Part shown: one piece after another, positions 1 through 8,639 of the stretch
How the letters are laid out: the number at the start of each line of letters is the position of its first letter
Position numbering within the stretch: position 1 is the first letter of the stretch
Assembly: GCA_944391815.1 (NCBI GenBank)
Contig: CALXUV010000003.1
Coordinates: 1-40,912, forward strand
DNA length: 40,912 nucleotides
Direction of reading: 5' to 3'
Source of the DNA: an uncultured Clostridia bacterium
GTDB taxonomy: Bacteria > Bacillota > Clostridia > Oscillospirales > CAG-272
Notes under the pieces: generated by a model
Told to the model about the DNA's origin: nothing
Seen by the model: the letters and a program-made list of their open reading frames with translations, nothing else
Databases searched by the model: none
Position numbers and translations under genes: made by a program

Positions 1-490
1 GCTGTTCAAGGTTGATGTACTCCGCAAAACTGAGATCAACAAGCCTTGCATTGTTTCCGTTAAGCACTATTGTGTTGTTGGTCGTTATGAAAAAGTCGTA
101 ATACTCCTGCGTGTTCAGAACGGTAGCTATCTGGCTTTCTGTATCCGCAAGTGACCCGGAATCGGTCGGCACCCATGTTATTTTAGCGTTCAGACGTGCC
201 TGAATCTTCTGGTTTCTTTCATAAACCGTCTGGTCAACCGGACTTGCTTCGGAGGAGAGGTCACCCTCTGTCTCGGAAATCTGTCCGTTACGGTAAAGAA
301 CCAGAAACTCATATCCTTCAAAATCGATATCCTCCGGAAGGTCGTCAGGTGTCGACGGTCTGCCTTCTTCATCCGAAAGCCACCATCCCTCTCTGTCGAT
401 GTCATCATCTTTATTTTCGCAGGAGAACAAAACGCTGCTCAAAACGATGACACATGCCAGTAATAAAGCCGTTTTTTTCAGAAATTTCAT
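1..490 (-). CDS. Sugar-binding lipoprotein (ABC substrate-binding type), 3' part beyond window
   Basis: The 5' part (163 codons) of an exported lipoprotein gene whose 3' end lies outside the window. The protein starts MKFLKKTALLLACV, has a hydrophobic signal and a lipobox ending in Cys24 (LFSC), then an acidic linker and a mature N-terminus with a V-Y-E-R-N-Q motif typical of family-1 extracellular solute-binding proteins. It closely resembles the gene at 582-2096 throughout. The reading frame from ATG at 490 is open to the edge, and GAAAGGAG sits about 7 nt upstream of the start. It lies 91 bp downstream of its paralogue and is probably co-transcribed with it. Role inferred: capture of an oligosaccharide outside the membrane for an ABC importer not seen here. 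Substrate unknown. Confidence 0.82.
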   Translation of the reverse strand, partial: MKFLKKTALLLACVIVLSSVLFSCENKDDDIDREGWWLSDEEGRPSTPDDLPEDIDFEGYEFLVLYRNGQISETEGDLSSEASPVDQTVYERNQKIQARLNAKITWVPTDSGSLADTESQIATVLNTQEYYDFFITTNNTIVLNGNNARLVDLSFAEYINLEQ

Positions 491-581
491 AAATTGCTCC
501 TTTCAGTATTTTTGTTATATTTGTATCTCAAACGTCTGAGAAGCCGGCTGACGTCACCGAAAGCCAATTTTCTCACTCCGT

Positions 582-2096
582 TCAATATGCCTGCATTGTT
601 TTCAGAGTGTCACCGATAAATGTGTTGATCTTATTCTGCGCTGCGTCAGCTTTGGATGCTATTGCGGTCGCCACCGAAGTCTTGCCGTAAATTGAACTGT
701 AAAGAGTTCCCGCAATATTTCCTGCCTGACTGCCGTACTCGACGATAAAGCTTTTGTGTGCCGACTCATAAATAAGATCTATCATTCTTGAAGCGTTATC
801 GTCTCTTGCATACTTGTTTTTCAGTGCGACATTGTAAAATGCCTCCGTGGTATATCTGTACGCCTCGGCACAAAGAGCCTCGATACATATTCCGACCTTA
901 TCCAGCACTCTTTCCGCAACCTGCGGGGCAAAAATACATGTGGATGAATCCTGTATATCCGAGATATATTCGTCTCCCTCTGACATAAGCGGATAAGGAA
1001 TTATACCGTAATCCGTTTCCATGTCACGCATATAGTCCGTGGTGGCTGCGGTAAGTCTCTGCGGCAAAAACACATATTTGCCTTCGGAAAACTCCTGTAT
1101 TATCTTTCCGTCAAACGTTCCGGACGGCATTGCTGAATAATCAAGCACTCCGCTGTTTTCATGCAGCAATTTTGTCATCATCTCCACCAGCGTCACTATA
1201 TCATCGTTACCCTTGAAGTTCAGGGTTATCGTCCTGCCGTCTGCCGAACGGGTGTAGAGCTGATCAGCTACTCTTGTTGACCACAAAAACTGGTTTACCG
1301 TTTCTCCACCCGTCCACGGAAACGCATAACTGTCGTTTTCGTCCTCACGCTGATCGCCGTTCAGATCCTTGAAGCAGCTTCTTGAAAGCTGATCGAGGAT
1401 TTCTATCGTCCACTTCTTTTCGTCTACCAGATTATAGAAATATTCCGGACTTTTCCGCAACCGTTCCTCAATCAGGTCGAAATTGAAGTAAAAAGCACTC
1501 ATTTTCGTGATATTCACAATGTTCATATCACCGACAAGAAAATTAATCGTGCTTCCGTCAAAGGAAATCTCGTTTATTACATCCTGCCACCACCACGGCT
1601 GGTTAAGGTTGATATACTCCGCCATACTGAAATCGATAAGTTTGGCGTTATTACCGTATGAAACTGCAGTATTATTGGTTGTCAGAAAGAAATCGTAGTA
1701 CTCCAGAGAGTTAAGAATCTGAGTTATCTGTGATGCCGTCTCTACCCGTCCGCCGTTGTTGCTCGGCACCCATGTTATTTTGGCGTTGAGACGCGCCTGT
1801 ATCTTCTGGTTTCTCTCATATACCGTCTGATAAACCGGATTCACCTCAGACGACAAATCGCCCTCGCACTCATAAAAGTTCAGCCAGTCACCGGCACGGT
1901 AGAACACGAAAAATTCATATCCCTCGAAATCGATATCCTCCGGTAGGTCATCGGGAGTTGACGGTCTGCCTCCTTCATCGGAAAGCCACCATCCCTCTCT
2001 GTCGATGTCATCATCTTTATTTTCGCAGGAGAACAAAACGCTGCTCAAAACGATGACACATGCCAGTAATAAAGCCGTTTTTTTCAGAAACCTCAT
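582..2096 (-). CDS. Extracellular sugar-binding lipoprotein (ABC substrate-binding type)
   Basis: A 504-residue exported lipoprotein. Residues 1-23 form a signal peptide and Cys24 (LFSC) is the lipidation site. The mature part is rich in aromatic residues (for example PWWWQD near residue 170) and has the two-lobed size and late Trp/Tyr pattern of carbohydrate-binding proteins of ABC importers. An AAAGGAGG lies 6 nt upstream of ATG 2096. It is divergent from fucI (287 bp gap), so the two may share regulation; this suggests a fucose- or arabinose-containing substrate, which is inference. It is the first gene of a tandem duplicate pair; 110 bp at its 5' end (1981-2090) are identical to the downstream copy. 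No permease or ATPase gene is in view. Confidence 0.83.
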   Translation of the reverse strand: MRFLKKTALLLACVIVLSSVLFSCENKDDDIDREGWWLSDEGGRPSTPDDLPEDIDFEGYEFFVFYRAGDWLNFYECEGDLSSEVNPVYQTVYERNQKIQARLNAKITWVPSNNGGRVETASQITQILNSLEYYDFFLTTNNTAVSYGNNAKLIDFSMAEYINLNQPWWWQDVINEISFDGSTINFLVGDMNIVNITKMSAFYFNFDLIEERLRKSPEYFYNLVDEKKWTIEILDQLSRSCFKDLNGDQREDENDSYAFPWTGGETVNQFLWSTRVADQLYTRSADGRTITLNFKGNDDIVTLVEMMTKLLHENSGVLDYSAMPSGTFDGKIIQEFSEGKYVFLPQRLTAATTDYMRDMETDYGIIPYPLMSEGDEYISDIQDSSTCIFAPQVAERVLDKVGICIEALCAEAYRYTTEAFYNVALKNKYARDDNASRMIDLIYESAHKSFIVEYGSQAGNIAGTLYSSIYGKTSVATAIASKADAAQNKINTFIGDTLKTMQAY

Positions 2097-2179
2097 ATTT
2101 TCCTCCTTTTGTTAACTTGCACAAATAAATGTGACCGCTGTATGCAAAAAGACAAATACGCAAATGTGTAAAAAAAAGG

Positions 2180-2208
2180 TTGACTTTTTGCGGGAAAAAG
2201 ATTAAAAT
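2180..2208 (+). promoter_or_regulatory. Candidate sigma-70 promoter for fucI
   Basis: TTGACT (2180-2185), 17-nt spacer, TAAAAT (2203-2208). Transcription would start near 2215, leaving a leader of about 165 nt before fucI at 2384. The leader carries a 7-bp inverted repeat, TGGTATT/AATACCA, at 2260-2280. Confidence 0.55.
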
Positions 2209-2259
2209 ACACTTGGATGCACTGCGGGACCGTTTTCTGTAAAACCAAGCCCTCACTGA

Positions 2260-2280
2260 TGGTATTTTAACACAATACCA
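2260..2280. promoter_or_regulatory. Inverted repeat in fucI leader, possible operator
   Basis: A perfect 7-bp inverted repeat TGGTATT-N7-AATACCA lies downstream of the proposed fucI start site and between the two divergent genes. It could be a regulator site or a small hairpin in the leader. No matching copy was noticed upstream of the other sugar genes. Confidence 0.3.
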
Positions 2281-2383
2281 CCCGGTTTTCAAGTATTTTC
2301 GGAACTCGGTGCATAGAAAATAACATTAAATAATTGTGCATTTCAAACAAATCAGCATAAAAATTTCGGAGGAAAATGAATAA

Positions 2384-4183
2384 ATGGCAGAAAACAGATA
2401 CATAGGCGAGTATCCGGTTATAGGAATACGCCCCACAATTGACGGCCGCAGAGGCGTGCTGAAAGTCCGTGAATCGCTTGAAGACCAGACAATGGGTATG
2501 GCAAAGGCGGCGGCAAAACTCTTTACTGAAAATTTAAGATATTCAAACGGTGAACCGGTAAAAGTCATAATTGCCGACACCACTATCGGAAGAGTGGCTG
2601 AAAGTGCCGCTTGCGAAGAAAAATTCCGCCGCGAAGGTGTTGCAATTACCCTTACCGTAACCCCATGCTGGTGCTACGGTGCGGAAACCATGGATATGGA
2701 CAGAAATACAATAAAGGCTGTCTGGGGATTCAACGGAACGGAACGCCCGGGAGCGGTTTACCTCGCTTCAGTGCTCGCTACACATGCGCAGAAAGGACTT
2801 CCGGCTTTCGGAATTTACGGAAAAGATGTTCAGGATATCGACGCAACTTCGGAAATCCCCGATGACGTAAAGGAAAAGCTTCTCAGATTCGGACGTGCCG
2901 CTGTCGCTGCTGCAACAATGAGAGGAAAATCATACTTGCAGATAGGCTCAATGTGCATGGGTATCGGCGGCTCGATAATCGATTCCGGAATGATTGAAGA
3001 ATACCTCGGCATGAGAGTCGAAAGCGTAGACGAGGTGGAAATCATCAGAAGAATGACGGAAGAGATATACGACAAAAAGGAATTTGAAAAAGCTCTTGCC
3101 TGGACAAAAGCAAAATGCAAAGAGGGCTTTGACAAAAACCCCGAAAATCTCCAGAAATCACGCCGGAAAAAGGACGAGGAATGGGAATTTGTCGTTAAGA
3201 TGATGATAATCATCAAAGACCTCATGAACGGCAACAAAAATCTCCCCGCAGGCTGCGAGGAAGAAGCAGTCGGACACAATGCGATTGCCGCCGGATTCCA
3301 GGGACAGCGCCAGTGGACAGACTTTTATCCCAACTGCGATTTTGCGGAATCACTTCTCAATACTTCTTTTGACTGGAACGGAGTACGTGAGCCGTACATA
3401 CTGGCAACTGAAAACGACGTGCTCAACGGTCTGGGAATGCTGTTCATGAAGCTTCTCACCAACCGCGCACAGATATTTGCCGATGTCCGTACCTACTGGT
3501 CGGCTGACTCTGTAAAGAGGTGCACCGGATACACCCTCGAAGGAAAAGCAGCTGAGTCCGGAGGATTTATCCATCTCATCAACTCAGGCGCTGCTTGTCT
3601 TGACGGCTGCGGAGCAGCAGTCGGAGCCGACGGCAAGCCGGAAATGAAGAAGTGGTACGAAATGACCGATAGTGACTGCGACGCAATTCTCGAAAAGACA
3701 ACCTGGAACTACGCCGACCTCGGATATTTCAGAGGAGGCGGATTCTCGTCAAGATTCCTCACAGATGCCGAAATGCCCTGCACAATGATCAGACTTAACC
3801 TTGTACACGGACTCGGTCCGGTACTCCAGATAGCAGAAGGATATACGGTTAAGCTTCCCGACGAGGTCAGCGACAAACTCTGGAAGAGAACCGACTACAC
3901 CTGGCCCTGCACCTGGTTTGCACCGAGACTTACCGGAAAAGGAGCATTTACTTCCACGTATGACGTAATGAACAACTGGGGAGCTAACCATGGCGCCATC
4001 AGTTACGGACATATCGGAGCGGATCTGATAACCCTTTGCTCTATTCTTCGTATTCCGGTTTCAATGCACAACGTTGACGAAAAAGACATTTTCCGTCCCG
4101 CCTGCTTTAACGCTTTCGGCACCGATAAAGAAGGACAGGACTACCGTGCCTGTGCTGCATATGGACCTATGTACAAAAAGTGA
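2384..4183 (+). CDS. fucI: L-fucose isomerase (also D-arabinose isomerase type)
   Basis: A 599-residue protein matching L-fucose isomerase over its whole length (family usually 590-600 residues). It interconverts L-fucose and L-fuculose in the cytoplasm, and members also act on D-arabinose. The Mn-binding/catalytic acids are visible as Glu343 (ATEND) and Asp367 (FADVRT), spaced 24 residues as in E. coli FucI (337/361), with the late His in [14 protein letters not shown] (His536 or His543). Start ATG 2384 is chosen because GGAGG at 2369-2373 precedes it with good spacing; an ATG at 2376 is out of frame and soon stops. It is followed by a terminator at 4301 and sits in a fucosidase cluster. No fuculokinase or aldolase is in the window. 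Confidence 0.95.
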   Translation: MAENRYIGEYPVIGIRPTIDGRRGVLKVRESLEDQTMGMAKAAAKLFTENLRYSNGEPVKVIIADTTIGRVAESAACEEKFRREGVAITLTVTPCWCYGAETMDMDRNTIKAVWGFNGTERPGAVYLASVLATHAQKGLPAFGIYGKDVQDIDATSEIPDDVKEKLLRFGRAAVAAATMRGKSYLQIGSMCMGIGGSIIDSGMIEEYLGMRVESVDEVEIIRRMTEEIYDKKEFEKALAWTKAKCKEGFDKNPENLQKSRRKKDEEWEFVVKMMIIIKDLMNGNKNLPAGCEEEAVGHNAIAAGFQGQRQWTDFYPNCDFAESLLNTSFDWNGVREPYILATENDVLNGLGMLFMKLLTNRAQIFADVRTYWSADSVKRCTGYTLEGKAAESGGFIHLINSGAACLDGCGAAVGADGKPEMKKWYEMTDSDCDAILEKTTWNYADLGYFRGGGFSSRFLTDAEMPCTMIRLNLVHGLGPVLQIAEGYTVKLPDEVSDKLWKRTDYTWPCTWFAPRLTGKGAFTSTYDVMNNWGANHGAISYGHIGADLITLCSILRIPVSMHNVDEKDIFRPACFNAFGTDKEGQDYRACAAYGPMYKK

Positions 4184-4300
4184 TATACAAAAAGAAACAT
4201 CGGACGTTTATTGCTTAAAAAGTTTTTAGCTACGCATATTATTGCTTAAAACTCCTCGGAAAATATCCGGATTTACGATAATACTGTCACTCATAAAAAA

Positions 4301-4339
4301 GCTGTTTGAATACTTCTAATAGTACTGAACAGCCTTTTT
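4301..4339 (+). terminator. Rho-independent terminator after fucI
   Basis: GCTGTT at 4301 pairs with AACAGC at 4328-4333, with further pairing of ACT/AGT inside, followed by CTTTTTA. It lies 118 bp after the fucI stop and just before the first repeat array, so genes beyond the array probably need their own promoter. Confidence 0.6.
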
Positions 4340-4912
4340 ACTTACTTTTTTGAAAAAAAGTACGCAAAAAACTTTTCCGGCGTCAGGTCTTGTGTAAATT
4401 TATGTGTTCCGGGAAGAGAATGAACTATAAAATCTGACGAAGCAGTAAAGACTCCAACAAATCCAATGTAGAGAAGTTTTTGACCCACTTTTTTTAAAAA
4501 GTGGGGAGAAGTTTTCCGCTTTTTCCAAAAAGCTCGTACTTTTTTGAAAAAAAAGTACGCAAAAAACTTTTCCCGCAACAAGGTCTTGCTTAAATTTAAA
4601 TGTTCCGGGAAGAGAATGAACTATAAAATCTGACGAAGCAGTAAAGACTCCAACAAATCCAATGTAGAGAAGTTTTTGACCCACTTTTTTTAAAAAGTGG
4701 GGAGAAGTTTTCCGCTTTTGTCAAAAAGCTCGTACTTTTTTGAAAAAAAAGTACGCAAAAAACTTTTCCCGCAACAAGGTCTTGCTTAAATTTAAATGTT
4801 CTGGGAAGAGAATGAACTATAAAATCTGACGAAGCAGTAAAGATTCCAACAAATCCAATGTAGAGAAGTTTTTGCCAAGCTTTTTTCAAAAAGCGGGGAG
4901 GAGGAAAAATAA
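4340..4912. repeat. Repeat array 1: three ~196-bp tandem units with hairpins
   Basis: Three head-to-tail units. The landmark ACTTTTTTGAAAA begins at 4344, 4538 and 4734, and a core CAAATCCAATGTAGAGAAG begins near 4458, 4654 and 4850, giving a 194-196 bp period. Each unit has two hairpins: a GTACTTTTTT/AAAAAAGTAC palindrome and a CCCACTTTTTTT/AAAAAGTGGG palindrome. The last core is followed by AAGCTTTTTTCAAAAAGC (4877-4894), and the tail GGGGAGGAGG forms the Shine-Dalgarno of the GH172 gene at 4914. Units 2 and 3 are nearly identical; unit 1 is more diverged. No plausible coding sequence. The array is related to the one at 8640-9656. Confidence 0.9.
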
Positions 4913-4913
4913 G

Positions 4914-5996
4914 ATGAAAACTATATTTGATACAATGAATTTGTCAGTTTTAACAGAATCAGTCACACGATCGGTAAGTCCGGAAAATTTTTCAGGCGAA
5001 CCCGGAAAGGGTGGCGCAGCGACTGACGGAACCGGAAAAGCCTGTGCAAGAGAGCTCGGCACGGGCTGGAAAATATCACCCAGCGTAAATATTGAGGCGG
5101 GAAAAGAATTTATACTTGCCGACATTGCGGGAACCGGAATGATAAAAAGCGTTTGGATGACGGGACAAATTTCCGAAAAAAGCATTCTGAGAATATTTTG
5201 GGATGAAAGCGAAAAACCATCGGTAGAAGTCCCTCTTCCGGCATTTTTCGCGCTGTTCACCAACAGCATAAAAAACGGCAACGGTACTTTTCCGATTATT
5301 TCTTCGCAAGCGGTTATGGTTACTCCATGCAGAGGTTTCAGCTGCTTCTGGCAAATGCCATTTCGTAAAGGCTTTCGGTTTACTTTGACTAATCTTTCCG
5401 ACAAAACTCAGACAATTTACTATCAAATTAACTATGAAATCGGTGAAATACCGGAAAATTGCGCTTACTTTCATGCTCAGTACAGACAAAGCTGCCCGGT
5501 TAATGGCGGCATACATACAATTCTTGATGGCGTAAACAGTAAGGGACACTACGTCGGCACCGCAATGTATGTCGGTCTTAACGGAGAAGGCGGTTGGTGG
5601 GGCGAAGGCGAATTCAAATTCTATATGGACGGCGACACAGAGTTTCCCACAGTGTGCGGGACAGGTACGGAAGACTATTTTCTCGGCGCGTACAATTGGG
5701 ACTGCAACGGAAAATATCAGACTTACTCGGGACCGTATGCAGGTATGTTTCAGTACATACCGCCGGACGGATTATATTGTTCTCAGTCCAGATTTTCTAT
5801 GTACCGCTGGCACATAACTGACCCTGTCCGATTCCACAGCGGAATAAAAGTTACCGTACAGAATCTCGGTTGGCGCAGCGGTGGGAGGTATCTCGTACGT
5901 CGTGACGACATAAAAACGGTTGCGTACTGGTATCAGACCTTACCGTCCCCGGAATTCCCTAAGCTTCCGTCCGCGGACGAACTCGAACTATTATAG
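4914..5996 (+). CDS. GH172 (DUF2961) glycoside hydrolase
   Basis: A 360-residue protein of the DUF2961/GH172 family. The family signature is clear: GWWGEGEFKFYMDGD at 227-241, then PTVCGTGTEDYF ending at 256; the Glu residues of these motifs are the expected catalytic ones. Characterised GH172 enzymes act on alpha-D-fructofuranosides (difructose dianhydride I synthase/hydrolase) or release D-arabinofuranose. There is no signal peptide, so it is cytoplasmic. The start at ATG 4914 follows GGGGAGGAGG at 4894-4905; an upstream in-frame TTG at 4872 lies inside the repeat array and is rejected. The position between fucI and fucosidases is suggestive, but the substrate is unknown. Confidence 0.85.
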   Translation: MKTIFDTMNLSVLTESVTRSVSPENFSGEPGKGGAATDGTGKACARELGTGWKISPSVNIEAGKEFILADIAGTGMIKSVWMTGQISEKSILRIFWDESEKPSVEVPLPAFFALFTNSIKNGNGTFPIISSQAVMVTPCRGFSCFWQMPFRKGFRFTLTNLSDKTQTIYYQINYEIGEIPENCAYFHAQYRQSCPVNGGIHTILDGVNSKGHYVGTAMYVGLNGEGGWWGEGEFKFYMDGDTEFPTVCGTGTEDYFLGAYNWDCNGKYQTYSGPYAGMFQYIPPDGLYCSQSRFSMYRWHITDPVRFHSGIKVTVQNLGWRSGGRYLVRRDDIKTVAYWYQTLPSPEFPKLPSADELELL

Positions 5997-6031
5997 GACT
6001 CACACAGATCATTCGGGATAATTGCAACGCA

Positions 6032-6080
6032 AAATTTACCGCCGGACGTATAACGCTCCGGCGGTAAATTTGATTTTTTA
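6032..6080 (+). terminator. Terminator after GH172 gene
   Basis: A perfect 15-bp stem (AAATTTACCGCCGGA, 6032-6046, with its complement at 6057-6071) and a 10-nt loop, followed by GATTTTTTATT. Strong rho-independent terminator. Confidence 0.9.
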
Positions 6081-6319
6081 TTACCTTTTAAACAGATGCA
6101 CGGGATCATTTCGATATCATTCAAGCGTAATATCGTTGTAATTGCTATTATTATAACGATATAGGCGTTTTATTGCGATTTTATTTATTGATAACAACTG
6201 AAAGTAAATATAGGACCTTTTTACGGCGGGATCAAACTAGTTTAGTATAAGTATCTTTTGATTTCCGTTTGTTCAGGGAAATAAGCATTTTGACAAAAGT
6301 CTATTCAGCAAAACACGAT
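6081..6319. other. Non-coding gap between GH172 and AraC genes
   Basis: AT-rich spacer between convergent genes. It holds one small inverted repeat, ATATCGTT (6130-6137) and AACGATAT (6155-6162). I see no gene here. Confidence 0.5.
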
Positions 6320-7135
6320 TCATATCTGTCGCATTCTGATACGTCTGAACTCCCTCGGAGTCAAACCCGTTTCTGCGCTGAATTTTCTTGAAAAATAAAA
6401 CTGATCGCAAAAACCGAGACTGTCGCTGATTTCACCTATGCTCAGTTCACTGTATGTGAGCAGAGTTTTGGCTTTACTCATCAGCATTTCGTCAATATAT
6501 TTTGTAACACTCTGTCCTACCTCGTCTTTGAACAGTCTGCAAAGTTTACTTTCCGAGCAAAGCGCCGCTCTCGCTACATCTGAAACCCTTATACCGGCGT
6601 TAAGATTGCTCATTATAAACGATTTGGACTTGACAACAGCGTCAGAAAAGGTTTTTTTATGACTGTTTTTTCCCGCAAGCAATCGATAAAACCGGCATAC
6701 CGTTCCGAATATTTCACTTTTTAATATCATCAGCTCTCCCGGGTCATCCGATAAGTACGATTCAATAAGTTTTTGAGTTTCCATGACAGGATACGGCAAC
6801 CAACCGAAATCAACACAGTTCTGAAAAGCGTCTCCATGTCCCTCGCTAACCTTAATGTTGATATGAAAAAACAGCTTCGAAACAGAAGGCGTACTGTAAT
6901 AACCGTACTTTTTTCCGCACGGAGCGAAATATACATTCCCTGGCTTCATTTCAATGTCTCCCTCCGCAGATGTCAGAAATCCGCTCCCACCTGTTACAAA
7001 ATAAAGCCTGGAAAAAGGTGCATAAAGCGGAGACTGCTTCCATTCGCTGTCGGTGTTGACGACTCCGCTCATGGAAATATACATATTCATAAAAGCATTC
7101 CCTTCCGCAAAAAGCGGTGATGTTTCAATTTTCAT
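6320..7135 (-). CDS. AraC-family transcriptional regulator
   Basis: A 271-residue regulator: an N-terminal cupin-like sugar-sensing part (about residues 20-110, with GNVYFAPCGKKYGYY) and a C-terminal double helix-turn-helix (about 164-266) ending in the AraC signature FSAETGLTPREFRR. ATG 7135 is chosen because AGAGGT lies 5 nt upstream. A longer frame from GTG 7216 has no ribosome binding site and would cover the proposed promoter of the divergent fucosidase gene. It is divergent from the GH29 gene at 7327 with a 191-bp shared upstream region, so it is the likely activator of that gene; the inducer is probably the released sugar (inference). Confidence 0.88.
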   Translation of the reverse strand: MKIETSPLFAEGNAFMNMYISMSGVVNTDSEWKQSPLYAPFSRLYFVTGGSGFLTSAEGDIEMKPGNVYFAPCGKKYGYYSTPSVSKLFFHINIKVSEGHGDAFQNCVDFGWLPYPVMETQKLIESYLSDDPGELMILKSEIFGTVCRFYRLLAGKNSHKKTFSDAVVKSKSFIMSNLNAGIRVSDVARAALCSESKLCRLFKDEVGQSVTKYIDEMLMSKAKTLLTYSELSIGEISDSLGFCDQFYFSRKFSAETGLTPREFRRIRMRQI

Positions 7136-7202
7136 AGTTACCTCTGACAAAGCCGGTTTGACGGTTGTACCGGAAAATCCATAAAAAATCCCGAAAAACT
7201 CA

Positions 7203-7230
7203 TTTTCAAAACTCACAAAAATGATATAAT
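7203..7230 (+). promoter_or_regulatory. Extended -10 promoter for GH29 fucosidase
   Basis: TGATATAAT (7222-7230) is an extended -10 with a perfect TATAAT. Only a weak -35 (TTTTCA, 7203-7208, 16-nt spacer) is present, as expected for a promoter needing an activator such as the adjacent AraC protein. The leader is about 90 nt. Confidence 0.6.
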
Positions 7231-7326
7231 GGCATCATGAGGGCAAAAAGATAATTCCCGTCTTCAAGGCTGATTTTAGCACAAAGGCGGCGAGTTGTCA
7301 ATAATTAATAAGAAAGGAATTTTCAT

Positions 7327-8637
7327 ATGTCAAGTTATGTAACCAGAAAAACACCCGGAAAAACCGACTGGTTCGTCGCTGACCGCTTCGGAATGTTCAT
7401 ACACTGGGGGCTTTACTCAATGCCCGCACGGCACGAATGGATAAAAACAAGAGAAAAAATCTCCGAAGAAAAGTATGACAAATATTTCAAATACTTTAAT
7501 CCCGATATGTTCGACGCCAAAGAATGGGCAAAGCAGGCAAAGAATGCCGGAATGAAATATGCGGTTCTTACCACAAAACATCATGAAGGCTTCTGCATGT
7601 TTGACTCAAAGTTCACCGATTACAAATGCACAAATACACCTTGCGGCAGAGACCTTGTTCGTGAATATGTCGACGCTTTCAGAGCCGAGGGAATAAGGAT
7701 AGGTTTTTATTATTCGCTTATTGACTGGCATCATCCGGAATTCCCGATAGACCAGATACATCCCCGCCGCGACGATCCCGATGCTTATGAAAAAAGCAAA
7801 GACCGTGACATGAAAAAATATGCTCAGTACATGAGAGACCAGGTTACAGAGCTCCTTACCAATTACGGAAAAATAGATGTGCTTTGGTTTGACTTTTCAT
7901 ACGCAAAAGATCCGAAATTCCCTGACTGGATGACGGGCAAGGGCAAAAACGAATGGGAAGCAGAGAAACTTATCGCAACCGCAAGAGCTCTTCAACCCGA
8001 CATTATAATCGATAACAGAACGGAAATCGAACAGGATCTCTGGACTCCCGAACAGTACCAGCCGCAGAAATGGATAACTCATCCGGAAACGGGAGAAAAG
8101 GTAGTGTGGGAAGCTTGCCAGACTTTCTCCGGTTCCTGGGGATATCACCGTGACGAATCGACCTGGAAGTCACCGGAAATGCTTATACAAATGCTGATAA
8201 ACACCGTGTCAATAGGCGGAAATCTGCTCATGAACGTCGGACCGACATCGAGAGGTTACTTTGACAAGCGTGCCGAGGAAGCACTTAAAGTATACGGGGA
8301 GTGGATGAAATACAACAGCAGATCGATTTACAACTGCACAATGGCAGAGCCGGAATTCAAGGCGCCGTTTGGTTGCAGACTTACTCAAAGTAACTGCGGA
8401 AAACGTCTGTACATACATCTCTTTGACTATCCGTACAAATTTCTTGAGCTTCAGGGATTTACCGGAAAGGTTGACTACGCTCAGTTTTTACATGACGGAA
8501 GCGAGTTGCTTTTCAGAGAAAAAACGCCCGGACATTTCAGCGAAGGTCAGTCAAACTCTGACGATCTCTTGGTGATCAGTCTTCCTGAAGTAAAGCCGAA
8601 TGTTATAGTACCTGTCATCGAACTCTTCCTCAAATAA
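7327..8637 (+). CDS. Alpha-L-fucosidase, GH29 (subfamily A-like)
   Basis: A 436-residue cytoplasmic GH29 enzyme that removes terminal L-fucose with retention. Visible landmarks are FGMFIHWG (21-28), TTKHHEGF (82-89) and the nucleophile Asp189 in VLWFDFSY; the C-terminal third is a small beta-sandwich. There is no signal peptide, so it acts on imported fuco-oligosaccharides. AGAAAGGA precedes ATG 7327. It is divergent from an AraC regulator and has its own extended -10 promoter. The gene ends directly at repeat array 2. It lacks the Asp-Gly-Ala motif of the second GH29 at 9662, so the two probably differ in linkage preference. Confidence 0.93.
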   Translation: MSSYVTRKTPGKTDWFVADRFGMFIHWGLYSMPARHEWIKTREKISEEKYDKYFKYFNPDMFDAKEWAKQAKNAGMKYAVLTTKHHEGFCMFDSKFTDYKCTNTPCGRDLVREYVDAFRAEGIRIGFYYSLIDWHHPEFPIDQIHPRRDDPDAYEKSKDRDMKKYAQYMRDQVTELLTNYGKIDVLWFDFSYAKDPKFPDWMTGKGKNEWEAEKLIATARALQPDIIIDNRTEIEQDLWTPEQYQPQKWITHPETGEKVVWEACQTFSGSWGYHRDESTWKSPEMLIQMLINTVSIGGNLLMNVGPTSRGYFDKRAEEALKVYGEWMKYNSRSIYNCTMAEPEFKAPFGCRLTQSNCGKRLYIHLFDYPYKFLELQGFTGKVDYAQFLHDGSELLFREKTPGHFSEGQSNSDDLLVISLPEVKPNVIVPVIELFLK

Positions 8638-8639
8638 TC

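Noticed and set aside
4342-4889. Overlapping minus-strand open frames of 79-97 codons in repeat array 1
   Set aside because: They exist only because the 196-bp repeat keeps a frame open; the related array 2 has stops in the same segment, and no ribosome binding sites are present.
4872-4913. Longer GH172 start (TTG 4872)
   Set aside because: The added residues come from the repeat hairpin; ATG 4914 has an ideal ribosome binding site.
7136-7216. 27-codon N-terminal extension of the AraC gene from GTG 7216
   Set aside because: No ribosome binding site, and it covers the promoter of the divergent gene; ATG 7135 has a good site.
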